Source of the DNA: Rhizorhabdus histidinilytica | GTDB taxonomy: Bacteria; Pseudomonadota; Alphaproteobacteria; Sphingomonadales; Sphingomonadaceae | DNA: 64,000 nt | Assembly: GCF_900167915.1 (NCBI RefSeq) | Contig: NZ_FUYM01000007.1 | Location: 1 to 64,000 of the forward strand | Reading direction: 5' to 3' | Notes under the pieces: generated by a model | Seen by the model: the letters and a program-made list of their open reading frames with translations, nothing else | Database searches by the model: none | What the model was told of the DNA's origin: nothing | Part shown: piece after piece, positions 16,779 to 25,592 of the stretch | How the letters are laid out: the number at the start of each line of letters is the position of its first letter | Position numbering within the stretch: position 1 is the first letter of the stretch | Made by a program: the position numbers and the translations under genes

Positions 16779-17293
16779 GCGACGTGACGGCGATGCCCGC
16801 CCCGATGATGGGTGGCGGCGAGGATCTTGCCGCGGTCCAGGCTTTTCTGATCCACGAGGCGGCCTTGCTCGATGGCCAGCAGTTCGAGCGCTGGCTTGAC
16901 CTTTTCGCCGAGGATGGACGCTATTGGGTTCCCGCAAGCTGGGATCAGGTATCGCCGCTGGAGAGCGTCTCCATCCATTATGAGGACAAGGCCTTGCTGC
17001 AGGTCCGCATCATGCGGCTGCGCCACCCGAGCACCGAGAATATGCATCCGGCGCCGCGTTCGATGCATGCCGTTTCCAACGTTCGGATCGAGACGGCCGA
17101 TGCGACGGAACTCGTCGCGGCCTCGCAACTGCTGATGGTCGACTACCGGCTTGAACAGCAGCGCATCACCGCGGGCCATTGCCGCCACCGTCTGCGCCGA
17201 ACGGATCAGGGATGGAAGATTGCCGAAAAGCGCGTCGACCTGCTCAACTGCGATTCCGAACGGGGCTTCGTCCGCTTCACCATTCCATTCTGA
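16775..17293 (+). CDS. Aromatic ring-hydroxylating oxygenase, small (beta) subunit
   Basis: This 172-residue beta subunit has the NTF2-like fold. Recognisable family features are the start AVQAFLIHEAALLDGQQFER, LFAEDGRYWVP and the C-terminal KRVDLLNCDSERGF segment. It forms the hexameric (alpha3 beta3) dioxygenase with the preceding gene, which it overlaps by four bases. I chose the ATG at 16775; an in-frame upstream ATG at 16748 lies inside the alpha gene and lacks a good ribosome-binding site. Confidence 0.92.
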   Translation: MSDVTAMPAPMMGGGEDLAAVQAFLIHEAALLDGQQFERWLDLFAEDGRYWVPASWDQVSPLESVSIHYEDKALLQVRIMRLRHPSTENMHPAPRSMHAVSNVRIETADATELVAASQLLMVDYRLEQQRITAGHCRHRLRRTDQGWKIAEKRVDLLNCDSERGFVRFTIPF

Positions 17294-17353
17294 TGTCGGG
17301 TTGCCTGATCGCGGGGCGGACCGGACGGACCCGGACCCGGACTGTGGCACCGT

Positions 17354-18274
17354 TCATATGCCCAGTTCCGCGATGACGGCACGCACCGTCTTGGCGAAAT
17401 GCCGGCTGAGCGGCGAGAGCGTGCGGCGTTTGCGGTGCGAGAAGAAAACCGTGCGTTCCCAGTAGCAATCGGGGTGTTCGAGGATGGTAAGCCGGCCCGC
17501 CATCCGTTCGCGCAGCACCATGATCTGTGGCAGGAAGCTCAGCAGATCGGTTTCCGCGATCGCGTCGCGCATGAAGGAGATCGAATTGGTCTGGGCGCTC
17601 GGCGACGGCGGGTCGAGTTCGTGCCGGCGGAAGATGTCATCGAACTTGGTACGCAGGGTTTCCGGTCTCCGGGTGAGAATCCAGGATCGCTTCGCCAGCT
17701 CCGATATCGAAGGGATGGGGCCGTTCAATATCGGATGGCCAGCGCGCGCGACGATGCCGCAGCGATCCACGTAGAGCGGCTCGTTGCTGATCTCGGCGCT
17801 GCTTTCGAAGTCGAGCCGCGCGCCTATCACGAAGTCCAGCTCGCCGCACAACAGCCCCTTGGCCAAGATGTCGGACAGGCCTTCGGTGACATTGACGGTG
17901 ATCTCCGGATGCGCGCTGACGATGCGCGCCATCACATAGGGGAGCACCCCGCTTGCCACGCTCGGACCGACCCCGACGGACACGCTGCCCGTGCGCAGTC
18001 CCTGCATTTCGCGCAACTGGGCCACGGCATGGGAGATCTCGGTCCGTATGGCCCGCGCATGGTCCATGAAGGCCAGGCCGAAACCGGTGGGCGTGACCCC
18101 TTGCGGAGTCCGGTCGATCAGGCGCGCCTGGAGCCGCTCCTCCAGTTGCCGGATGCTCTTGCTGAGCGCCGGCTGCGTCAGGTGGACGCGCTGGGCAGCC
18201 TTGCCGAACGAGCCTTCCTCGACGATTGCCAGGAAGTGCGTGATCTGCCGGATGTGCAAATCGATGGCAGCCAT
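17354..18274 (-). CDS. LysR-family transcriptional regulator
   Basis: This 306-residue LysR regulator has an N-terminal winged helix-turn-helix (about 8-65; GSFGKAAQRVHLTQPALSKS) and a periplasmic-binding-like effector domain. The start at 18274 is set by GAGGAGGAGGAC directly upstream. It is convergent with the oxygenase genes and divergent from the MFS gene at 18469, so it probably controls transport and/or the oxygenase genes in response to an aromatic effector. That assignment is by position. Confidence 0.9.
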   Translation of the reverse strand: MAAIDLHIRQITHFLAIVEEGSFGKAAQRVHLTQPALSKSIRQLEERLQARLIDRTPQGVTPTGFGLAFMDHARAIRTEISHAVAQLREMQGLRTGSVSVGVGPSVASGVLPYVMARIVSAHPEITVNVTEGLSDILAKGLLCGELDFVIGARLDFESSAEISNEPLYVDRCGIVARAGHPILNGPIPSISELAKRSWILTRRPETLRTKFDDIFRRHELDPPSPSAQTNSISFMRDAIAETDLLSFLPQIMVLRERMAGRLTILEHPDCYWERTVFFSHRKRRTLSPLSRHFAKTVRAVIAELGI

Positions 18275-18468
18275 GTCCTCCTCCTCGCTATCGATATCGG
18301 CGCCAGGCATAGCGAATGGTGATGGCCTCCTACCCCAAACTTCCGGGGCGATGCCGTAAAGAAAAGGATAAGGCACCATCATTCATGGCTGCGCGCCGCG
18401 CACATGTGCAGAGTAAACGCGATGGGAAGGATCGCCGTGAAAGACGTTCATTGTGCAGCTGTCCTGCG

Positions 18469-19662
18469 ATGAAGCGGGACCGTCTGGCTATTCCGCTTTG
18501 CGGGCTCGCAGCCACCGTCGACGGGATCGATGCCCAGGCCATGGCCCTTGCGGCGCCGCTGGTCGTGCGGGATTGGGCATTGCCACCGCTGGCGCTCGGT
18601 TTCGTGCTGGGTGCGGCGCCGCTCGGCATGGTGCTCGGCAGCCTGGTCATCGCCCCCATGTCCGACCGTATCGGGCGCAAGCCGGTCCTCGTCTTCTCGT
18701 TGCTCTGGCTGGGTCTGTTTTCCCTGCTGCTCGCAGTGGCCGGCTCGGTTCCGTTCATGGCGGCCATGCGGCTGCTGGCCGGGATCGGCATGGGGGCGGC
18801 GGTGGCGACCGTGATGGCGCTGACGGCGGACCTGTCGAGCCCGGCGAGGCGATCGGTCAACGTAGCGATCGTATTTAGCGGCGTTCCCTTCGGCGCGCTG
18901 CTGGCGGCCGTCATCGCCGTGCTGCTGCCCGACAGCGTCGGCTGGCGCGGGATGTTCCTGCTGTTCGGCAGTCTCCCCGTCATCTTGGCGCCGATCATAG
19001 CATTTGGCCTGCCCGCGGAGCGGCTCCGGCCCGCTTCCCTCCGCGGCGCATCGACGAGCCTTTCGATGCGTCGGTTGTTCGCTCGCGGACATGGTTCTGC
19101 GACCCTGTCGCTTTGGCTGGGGATCGCGCTGGCCTACCAGGTGACCTATTTCGTGGTGCTCTGGCTACCCACATTGCTTGCCGGCGCAGGCCTGCCGCTC
19201 AAGACGTCGATGGCGACGCTGATCGCCCTGAACGCCGGGGCGATCATCGGCGGCCTGGGCCTTGCCGCCCTGATGCGACACGCCTCGCCGAGGAAGGTGG
19301 TGACAGCGACCTTCGCAATATCCTCCGTGGCGGCGGTTGCCGCGGCAGTCAGCACCGGTGCCGTTGCGCCGCTGCTCATCGCCCTGTTCTTTCTCGGCCT
19401 GCTCACGCTGGGGGGACAGATGGCGCTTGGGGGACTCGTCGCCGCGCTTTATCCGGCGGATATCCGTGGCGCGGGTGTCGGCGGGGCGACCGGCGCCGGG
19501 CGGCTCGGGGCGGTGAGCGGACCGTTGCTCGGCGCGCAACTCGTAGCACTGGGCTACACCGCAGGACTGATCATGCTGGTGCTCGCCGGCCTCCAGCTCC
19601 TGGTCGTGATATGCCTGTGGGTAGGAACGGCACGGCCGTTCGACGAAACCCATGAACAATAG
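18469..19662 (+). CDS. MFS transporter, aromatic acid:H+ symporter (AAHS)-like
   Basis: This inner-membrane transporter has 397 residues and about twelve membrane helices. The loop-2 motif is DRIGRKP, and the N-terminus carries D-G-x-D (TVDGIDAQ), typical of the AAHS family that imports benzoate-type acids. The start is uncertain: the ATG at 18469 gives a normal N-terminus, but no strong Shine-Dalgarno sequence precedes it. It is divergent from the LysR gene and followed by a TonB receptor, suggesting joint uptake across both membranes. Confidence 0.88.
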   Translation: MKRDRLAIPLCGLAATVDGIDAQAMALAAPLVVRDWALPPLALGFVLGAAPLGMVLGSLVIAPMSDRIGRKPVLVFSLLWLGLFSLLLAVAGSVPFMAAMRLLAGIGMGAAVATVMALTADLSSPARRSVNVAIVFSGVPFGALLAAVIAVLLPDSVGWRGMFLLFGSLPVILAPIIAFGLPAERLRPASLRGASTSLSMRRLFARGHGSATLSLWLGIALAYQVTYFVVLWLPTLLAGAGLPLKTSMATLIALNAGAIIGGLGLAALMRHASPRKVVTATFAISSVAAVAAAVSTGAVAPLLIALFFLGLLTLGGQMALGGLVAALYPADIRGAGVGGATGAGRLGAVSGPLLGAQLVALGYTAGLIMLVLAGLQLLVVICLWVGTARPFDETHEQ

Positions 19663-19740
19663 TTGGGACTCTACTACGGAGTCGCGCTACTTGCCGCTCT
19701 CAACCGCTGCCACTCTCCTCCGCGAGAGGGAGGCAAAGCA

Positions 19741-21903
19741 ATGAATACCAAAAATCTGCTTATCGGCATTTCGGCCCTGACGCTGCTGCCGGGCGTCGCA
19801 TTCGCGCAGGATGCGGACGCGGGAGGAGTCTCGAACACGGGGAAGATCGAGGATATCATCGTCACCGCCGAGCGTCGCGAGACGCGGTTGCAGGACACGC
19901 CGATCTCGATCACGGCCATCTCGGGCCAGGCGCTCGCCGATCGCGCCGTGACCAACCTGATCGACATCACCCAGTTCACGCCGAACCTGACGTCGAGCTC
20001 CGGCACCGTATCGAGCAACGACGGCAACTACTTCATCCGCGGCATCGGGCAGCAGGATGCGTTTTCCAACGTCGAGCCGGGTGTCGGCGTCTATGTCGAC
20101 GGCGTCTATCTGGGGCGAACGGCGGGTGCGGCGCTCGATTTGATCGATCTCGATCGGGTGGAGGTGCTGCGCGGTCCGCAGGGGACCTTGTTCGGCAGGA
20201 ATACGATCGGCGGCGCCGTGAGCCTCACAACCAGAAAGCCGGCCGACAGCTTTGGCGGCCGCGCCTTGCTGCGGGTCGGCGAACGATCGCGGATCGATGG
20301 ATCGCTGTCCGTCGACGCGCCGATCGCACCGGGCCTGCTAACCTCGAAGGTGAGCCTGCTCACCAAGAATATCCACGGCGCGTTCCGCAATATCGGGCCG
20401 GCCGGCGGACGGGCGGGCGATGTTAGGGTGCTCGCAGGACGCGCGGCGTTCCATTTCACGCCTACGTCCAATCTCACCATCGACACCACCGTCGATGCGA
20501 CCCGGCGTCGGGGTACGGCACAGTGCAGCTTCACCACCGGGTTCAACCCCGCCAGCGCCGGGGTGCCGGCCGGCGCCAACAACCGCGTTTCTCCCAACCG
20601 CAGCCTCTGCTATTCGTCGATCGTCGACAACGATGCGCGGCTGAACACCTGGGGCGTTGCGACGACGGTGGCGCTTGATCTCGGCGCCTTCACGTTGAAG
20701 GGCATCAGCGGCTATCGCCGGCTGCGCCAATATGCCCCGGTGGACAATGACGGGTCCGATTTCGACCTGTACGATCTGATTACGCGCAAACGGCAGTCGC
20801 AGCTGAGCCAGGAATTGCAGGCCTTCGGCAAGGCGTTCGGCGATCGCCTTACCTGGCTGGTTGGCGGCTATTATTTCAACGAGAAGATCCACGAACTGCA
20901 GCGGCTTACCTTCGCCGTCGCTGGGCCCAATTATTTCCGGTTCCGGGACTTTGCCCCGCACACCAAGAGCTATGCCGTGTTCGGCCAGGCGAGCTTCGAC
21001 ATCACCGAGCAACTCAGCGTGACGGGGGGGCTGCGCTGGACCCGCGACGACAAGTCCATGGACGTGTTCAACCAGGATCAACGCGGCGGCGTGTTCACCA
21101 CCGTCGTCGATACGCTCGCCAAAAGGCATTGGGACGCGGTGACGCCGAAGATCGGAGTCGAATGGAAGGCGCAGGAGGACTGGCTGCTCTATGCCTCCTA
21201 TTCGGAAGGCTTCCGCGGCGGCGGCTTCAATGCGCGCGTGCGCGCGGCCAACCAGCTCATCTCCTTCGATCCCGAAAAGGCGAAGGTGATCGAAGCCGGG
21301 TCCAAGGTCGACATGTTCGACCAGCGGCTGCGCTTTAACCTCGCTGCTTTCCATACCAGTTATCGGAGCATCCAGATTCTGGCCCTGCAGAACGGCTTCT
21401 TCAGCAACCGCAACGCCGGCGATGCGAGGCTCTACGGTTTCGAGGCCGAACTGACGGCAAAGCCGGCGGAGGGGCTGCTTGTAAATGGGGGCGTGGGCTA
21501 TACCCATTCGCGCTACCGCAACCTGCTGCCCGGCATCGGCCTGACGACATCGAGCCGGTTGCCCTACGCGCCCGAATGGACGGTGACGATGGGCGGACAA
21601 TATAGCCGTGACCTGCCCGGCCTGGGCCAGGGAACCGTGCGTATCGACTATGCCTACAAGTCCAGGCAGAATATCTTCTCGCCGACCAGCCTCGAGCCCG
21701 GATATGGGCTGGTGAACGCGCGCGGTTCGCTGAAGATCAACGATCGCCTGGAATTCGCCGTCTATGGACGGAACATCTTCAACAAGCATTATGCCGTCTA
21801 TCGCTCGGTCGACCTGTCGGGCGGCGCCGGCTCACTGGGCATCAGCAACGAGTTCCAGGGCGAACGTCGGGAGCTGGGCGTGGAAGCCAGCATCCGCTTC
21901 TGA
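19741..21903 (+). CDS. TonB-dependent outer-membrane receptor
   Basis: This 720-residue receptor has a signal peptide of about 22 residues (ending GVAFAQ), a TonB box EDIIVTAERRE, a plug domain with VYVDGVYLGR and RVEVLRGPQGTLFGRNTIGG, and a C-terminal beta-barrel ending in Phe (EASIRF). It is expected to take up a substrate across the outer membrane using the TonB system. I chose ATG 19741, preceded by GAGGGAGGCAAAGCA. It follows the MFS gene, and a strong hairpin lies downstream. Confidence 0.93.
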   Translation: MNTKNLLIGISALTLLPGVAFAQDADAGGVSNTGKIEDIIVTAERRETRLQDTPISITAISGQALADRAVTNLIDITQFTPNLTSSSGTVSSNDGNYFIRGIGQQDAFSNVEPGVGVYVDGVYLGRTAGAALDLIDLDRVEVLRGPQGTLFGRNTIGGAVSLTTRKPADSFGGRALLRVGERSRIDGSLSVDAPIAPGLLTSKVSLLTKNIHGAFRNIGPAGGRAGDVRVLAGRAAFHFTPTSNLTIDTTVDATRRRGTAQCSFTTGFNPASAGVPAGANNRVSPNRSLCYSSIVDNDARLNTWGVATTVALDLGAFTLKGISGYRRLRQYAPVDNDGSDFDLYDLITRKRQSQLSQELQAFGKAFGDRLTWLVGGYYFNEKIHELQRLTFAVAGPNYFRFRDFAPHTKSYAVFGQASFDITEQLSVTGGLRWTRDDKSMDVFNQDQRGGVFTTVVDTLAKRHWDAVTPKIGVEWKAQEDWLLYASYSEGFRGGGFNARVRAANQLISFDPEKAKVIEAGSKVDMFDQRLRFNLAAFHTSYRSIQILALQNGFFSNRNAGDARLYGFEAELTAKPAEGLLVNGGVGYTHSRYRNLLPGIGLTTSSRLPYAPEWTVTMGGQYSRDLPGLGQGTVRIDYAYKSRQNIFSPTSLEPGYGLVNARGSLKINDRLEFAVYGRNIFNKHYAVYRSVDLSGGAGSLGISNEFQGERRELGVEASIRF

Positions 21904-21911
21904 CGGTCGCG

Positions 21912-21945
21912 GCCGACGCACGCCACCGGGGTGGCGTGCGTCGGC
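21912..21945 (+). terminator. Strong hairpin after the TonB receptor gene
   Basis: GCCGACGCACGCCACC and its exact reverse complement form a stem of 15-16 bp with a 2-4 base loop, starting nine bases after the stop. There is no T-tract, so it may act in mRNA 3'-end protection or as a terminator for both directions. Confidence 0.65.
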
Positions 21946-22064
21946 TTGCGATTGTGGGAGTGCCCGCGGGCTGCGAAGCTGATGATCCGGACATGCAACA
22001 TCCTCGGCGATCTGGAGCTTCCGCCTGATCGCCGAGGATGTTGCGGCATCTGGTGCCGGCCGGG

Positions 22065-22391
22065 TTATCCGGCGATCGGAGCCGGCTCAGGATGGGGGCG
22101 TGCCTGGGCCATGCCGTCCAGAACGAAGATCCGGAAATCCAGTCCTTCGCGCAGGCGCTTCAGGCTCTGATATTCCGCCGACGACCAAAAGGCGTCGAGA
22201 ACCGCCCGCGACGGAAAGCGCAGCAATATGCCTATTTCCCCGTCCACCTTGCCTTCCAGACAAGCAATGGGTCCCGCACCCAGCCGCTCCGCCCCGAACT
22301 GGGCGAGCAGGCGTGCGGCACCCTGTGCGTAGCTGGTCATTTCGGGGGATTTCACGTTCGGGCTCGTGGCTATCAGATAAGCTTCGGTCAT
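22065..22391 (-). CDS. DUF1330 family protein
   Basis: This 108-residue protein has the DUF1330 layout: MTEAYLIATSPN at the N-terminus, then RFGAERL-like QFGAERLGAGPIACLEG, and FPSRAVLDAFWSSAEYQSLK, which is the family's best-conserved part. These are small dimeric alpha-beta barrel proteins of unknown function. It lies downstream of a NIPSNAP gene on the same strand. The ribosome-binding site is weak (GAGCAG). Confidence 0.85.
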   Translation of the reverse strand: MTEAYLIATSPNVKSPEMTSYAQGAARLLAQFGAERLGAGPIACLEGKVDGEIGILLRFPSRAVLDAFWSSAEYQSLKRLREGLDFRIFVLDGMAQARPHPEPAPIAG

Positions 22392-22461
22392 CGATTCTGC
22401 TCGGTTTCGTTGTGGGAGGGTGATAGTGCAGAGCGTACCGAGCCAGCTGGCCCGGCGCGCA

Positions 22462-22791
22462 TCAGCGCAATCTTCCTTTGTCCGCGTCGAAGAAGGGCGC
22501 GGCCTGCCAGAGCTGGTTGCTTTGCGAGACCGTGAGGCCCAGCAGGCGGCTATCGAGACCGGCCGCGAGGAAGCGGCCGATCATCGCATCGCGGACCGCT
22601 TTGCGCTGGTCCATAGAATCCCATTTCCATTGGCCGATGACGGCATTGAGCTCACCGATCTCGGTGAAATAATAGCCGCTGATATGCTTTCCGGCCTCAC
22701 CAAGCAGCGGCAGTTCCTCGCGTTCGACAAGGTCGAGAAACCTGGGCAACGCCCCCGGCTTCACATTGTAGATTCGCTGTTCGATCAACAT
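22462..22791 (-). CDS. NIPSNAP family protein
   Basis: This 109-residue protein has the NIPSNAP fold pattern: MLIEQRIYNVKPGALPRFL at the N-terminus and YYFTEIGELNAVIGQWKWDS in the middle. These small ferredoxin-like dimeric proteins often occur in aromatic and terpenoid catabolic clusters; their biochemical role is unclear. A second family member is at 25008. Ribosome binding is likely through AGGAGG about 11 bases upstream, a long spacing. Confidence 0.85.
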   Translation of the reverse strand: MLIEQRIYNVKPGALPRFLDLVEREELPLLGEAGKHISGYYFTEIGELNAVIGQWKWDSMDQRKAVRDAMIGRFLAAGLDSRLLGLTVSQSNQLWQAAPFFDADKGRLR

Positions 22792-23126
22792 GAGAATTCA
22801 TCGCCTCCTTCTTGAGCGCGGTTCGGACCGGCGGGACGTCCGCAAGGTCATGAACGGTGCCCTGTCCTGGCCCTGTCCCGGGTTCCGGACTGCACGGGCC
22901 CCAGAAGGCCGTGATCACCATGGTCGGCGGCATGTCCGCGATGAGCGGTTGCTGCGACGGCAGGGCGCGAACAGGCTCCTTACCGTCCGCAACAACTCGA
23001 TTTCACGGACATGCTGGTCCGGCTCCACGTCTCGTCCTTCCTCATCAGGTCGGGGCAGACTTGCCGGGTCGTGGTGTCATGGGGGATTAGATTTTCGTCG
23101 CTGGTACCAAACTTTATGGTGCGGTC
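22792..23126. other. No supported gene
   Basis: Short open frames exist on both strands, but none has a recognisable domain together with a ribosome-binding site. The part nearest 22800 supplies the promoter and leader of the NIPSNAP/DUF1330 pair. The remainder may be decayed coding DNA. Confidence 0.4.
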
Positions 23127-23948
23127 TTACCCCGCGACCGGCGCCGGCCCGATCATCCGGGGGAATAATGCGCTATCCAGCGGCTGGCCCGCCACCAGCC
23201 CGGGGTCGACAGGAAGGCCCATGGTCCCGGGACGGGGGTCGTAGATGACGTCGTCGCCTGTCCACCGCGTCGCCAGTCCGCGCCGACGACGGTCGACGGT
23301 GCTGTTGCCGAAGGCTCCATGGACGGTGAGGCCGTGGTGGATCAGGATATCGCCGGGCTCCAGATCCCAGGACAGCAGCTCATAGGCGTCCGGGTTGCCG
23401 TCGATGTCGGGAAGAGGTTGGAAGGTGGAACCTTCCCATTCGTGACGGTCCTTGTCGCTGGCCGCCACGGGCTGGAACAGGGTGTTCCATTTATGTGAGC
23501 CGCGCACATAGCGAAGTCCGCCGCTGCGCTCGCTCACCTGATCCAATGCCAGCCAAAAGGAGCATATCTGCGATCCTCGTATTGGCCAGTAGGGAAGGTC
23601 GTTGTGCCACGGCGTGGCTTCCACGCTGCCCGGTTCCTTGACGAAAAGATGGTCGTAGAAAAAATTGATCCTTTCGCTCCCCAGCACCTTCGCGGCGAGC
23701 GCGGCCAGCCCGCCCTCGAGCACGAAGTCCCGAAAGACCGGGTGGTCCAGCCATATGAAGCGGTCCACCCGAAACTCTCCGCCCGCGGCCCCCTCCGGCG
23801 TATGCGAGCGTCCGAACTGGCTGGGATGGGCGAAGGCTTCCTCCGCGGCCGCGCGAAGCTTCTCCACCCAGTCGGCGGACACGGCCTGACGCAGCACGGC
23901 TGCTCCATCTCTATCGAATTGTTCGATTATATCTGAGTCCTGGATCAT
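23127..23948 (-). CDS. Phytanoyl-CoA dioxygenase (PhyH) family protein
   Basis: This is a 273-residue Fe(II)/2-oxoglutarate-dependent oxygenase of the PhyH family. The iron ligands are visible as His-x-Asp in TPWHNDLPYWP and a distal His in HHGLTVHGAFGNST, followed by Arg residues likely to bind 2-oxoglutarate. Family members hydroxylate CoA esters, phosphonates, halogenated or natural-product substrates; the substrate here is unknown. The start at 23948 has GAGGAG eight bases upstream. It is divergent from the LysR gene at 24041, a typical regulator/target pair. Confidence 0.88.
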   Translation of the reverse strand: MIQDSDIIEQFDRDGAAVLRQAVSADWVEKLRAAAEEAFAHPSQFGRSHTPEGAAGGEFRVDRFIWLDHPVFRDFVLEGGLAALAAKVLGSERINFFYDHLFVKEPGSVEATPWHNDLPYWPIRGSQICSFWLALDQVSERSGGLRYVRGSHKWNTLFQPVAASDKDRHEWEGSTFQPLPDIDGNPDAYELLSWDLEPGDILIHHGLTVHGAFGNSTVDRRRRGLATRWTGDDVIYDPRPGTMGLPVDPGLVAGQPLDSALFPRMIGPAPVAG

Positions 23949-24040
23949 TTGCGTTCTCCTCACGGAAAACATGATAAATTGGCAGATATGGTCAAATATA
24001 ATGATCGCTTGATGCCATCTGATAATTAGAAAGGTGACCG

Positions 24041-24940
24041 ATGCGCCTGCCGCACATGATGACCTTCCTCTGTGTCGTGGAGGCGCGGGGGATTTCGCGC
24101 GCCGCGCAGCTTCTCAACGTCGCCCAGTCCGCAGTGTCCCGGACCATTCGCGAACTGGAGGCGGCGGCGGGGACCGCACTCCTTGTGCGTCATCCCTGGG
24201 GTGTCGAGACCACTACGGCCGGGGCCGCCCTGGCCGATCGTGCAAAGGCCATCCGTGCCGAGGCGGCCGCGGCCGAACGGGAAATTGGTGCCATGGTGCA
24301 CGACGAGCGCAGGCTGCTGAGCATCGGCACCGGCCCCACCATCGCCGCCTGGCGGCTGCCCCGGAGCCTGCTGCGCCTGCAGGAGGCCGGGAATGATATT
24401 CGGTTCATCGTGCAGGAGGGAGCCTATGCGACGCTCTTCCCGCTCATTCTCGATGGCGCGATCGATGCGATCATCGGGCCGCTCGATGTCGCCATTCCGG
24501 CCGGCCTCGTCGCATCGCCACTGTACAGCGATCAACTCGTGGCGCTTGCACGGAGCGCCCATCCTCTGGCCGGTCGCGGCACCGTCGCCGGTGCGGACAT
24601 TGCCTCCTGTCCGTGGATATTGCCGCCGCGGGATTCGGAACTCTGGCGCCAGCTTGGGCCGGTGTTCCAATTGATCGGAATACCCGTGCCGCGCGCCGAT
24701 CTCGAAACCGAATCTATCGGACTGATCCGCGCGACCCTGCAGATGTCGGATACGATCTCGATCCTTCCGCGCGACCTCGTCGAGCTCGAGATCGCATCGG
24801 GGCAACTGGGCGTGTTGCCGATCGCGGGGCTGCCCTGGCGCCGTTCCATCGGCATCATGCACCGGCAGACGCCGCGGATCGTCCAGCAGCTGCGCCCGCT
24901 GATGTCCGCCATGTCGGATTGGGAACCGCCCGCGAACTAA
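24041..24940 (+). CDS. LysR-family transcriptional regulator
   Basis: This 299-residue LysR protein has its helix-turn-helix at about 14-40 (GISRAAQLLNVAQSAVSRTI) and an effector-binding domain behind it. It is divergent from the PhyH gene, with 92 bases between the two starts. That gap is A/T-rich and contains short imperfect inverted repeats (AGATATGG and CCATCT), suitable for a LysR-type operator. It probably controls the PhyH gene and perhaps the NIPSNAP gene downstream. Confidence 0.9.
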   Translation: MRLPHMMTFLCVVEARGISRAAQLLNVAQSAVSRTIRELEAAAGTALLVRHPWGVETTTAGAALADRAKAIRAEAAAAEREIGAMVHDERRLLSIGTGPTIAAWRLPRSLLRLQEAGNDIRFIVQEGAYATLFPLILDGAIDAIIGPLDVAIPAGLVASPLYSDQLVALARSAHPLAGRGTVAGADIASCPWILPPRDSELWRQLGPVFQLIGIPVPRADLETESIGLIRATLQMSDTISILPRDLVELEIASGQLGVLPIAGLPWRRSIGIMHRQTPRIVQQLRPLMSAMSDWEPPAN

Positions 24941-25007
24941 AAGCAATGGGTGGCCGCCGGCCGGCAGGCAATATGCACCGGCTCAATCCTGTTGCGGGGA
25001 GGTTGGG

Positions 25008-25331
25008 ATGTTCTACGAGATGCGGACCTATTCTATCGCGGCGCAGTGCGTGCCGAACTATCTCGACGTCATGGAGGCGCGGGGCAATGCGATGGTAGCG
25101 CCTATCAAGGCCCATATGGTTGCCCAGTTCCAGGCCGAGATCGGTCGCCTGAACCAGATCATCTCTCTCTATAAATATGACAGCTTCGAGCAAAGGGCGC
25201 AGGTACGCGCACAGGCCGTGGAACGGTCGCGCAGCGACGAGTTCAAGGATGTGTCGTCACTCATCCGTCCACTGCTGGTAGACATGGAGTCCCGCATTCT
25301 GCTGCCGACGATGTTTTCGCCGATGCGCTAG
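25008..25331 (+). CDS. NIPSNAP family protein
   Basis: This 107-residue NIPSNAP-like protein (MFYEMRTYSIAAQCVPNYLD, then MVAQFQAEIGRLNQIISLYK) lies 67 bases after the LysR gene, preceded by GGGGAGGTTGGG. It is related in fold to the product at 22462 but not a close copy. Such proteins recur in sphingomonad catabolic clusters; their function is not known. Confidence 0.82.
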   Translation: MFYEMRTYSIAAQCVPNYLDVMEARGNAMVAPIKAHMVAQFQAEIGRLNQIISLYKYDSFEQRAQVRAQAVERSRSDEFKDVSSLIRPLLVDMESRILLPTMFSPMR

Positions 25332-25493
25332 CAGCCGAGGGAGGGTGCTGGGAATATTGGCCGCATCGCTGGTCGTTGCGACAAGCGCCGCGGACCTAAG
25401 CTCTGGTCAAGGCCGGCGGCGCCGATTTGAAGGCTGGCCGGTGCCTCGACTGGCCTAGCACCCCTGCGATCATATCGACGTGAGGAGGAGACG

Positions 25494-25592
25494 ATGTCGT
25501 CCGAAAATCTGGTTGGCGTGGACCGTATCAGCGCGACGGCCCGCCTGGGGGACGTGACTGAGGATGTGGCACGAGGAGGGACCTCAAAATGA
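25494..25592 (+). CDS. Short 32-residue ORF coupled to the reductase gene
   Basis: This tiny frame starts at ATG 25494 behind a near-perfect Shine-Dalgarno sequence (GAGGAGGAGACG) and ends with a TGA that overlaps the ATG of the next gene (ATGA). The peptide begins MSSENLVGVDRISATARLGD and has no recognised domain. It may be a translated leader that couples translation, or the residual start of a deleted gene. Confidence 0.45.
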   Translation: MSSENLVGVDRISATARLGDVTEDVARGGTSK

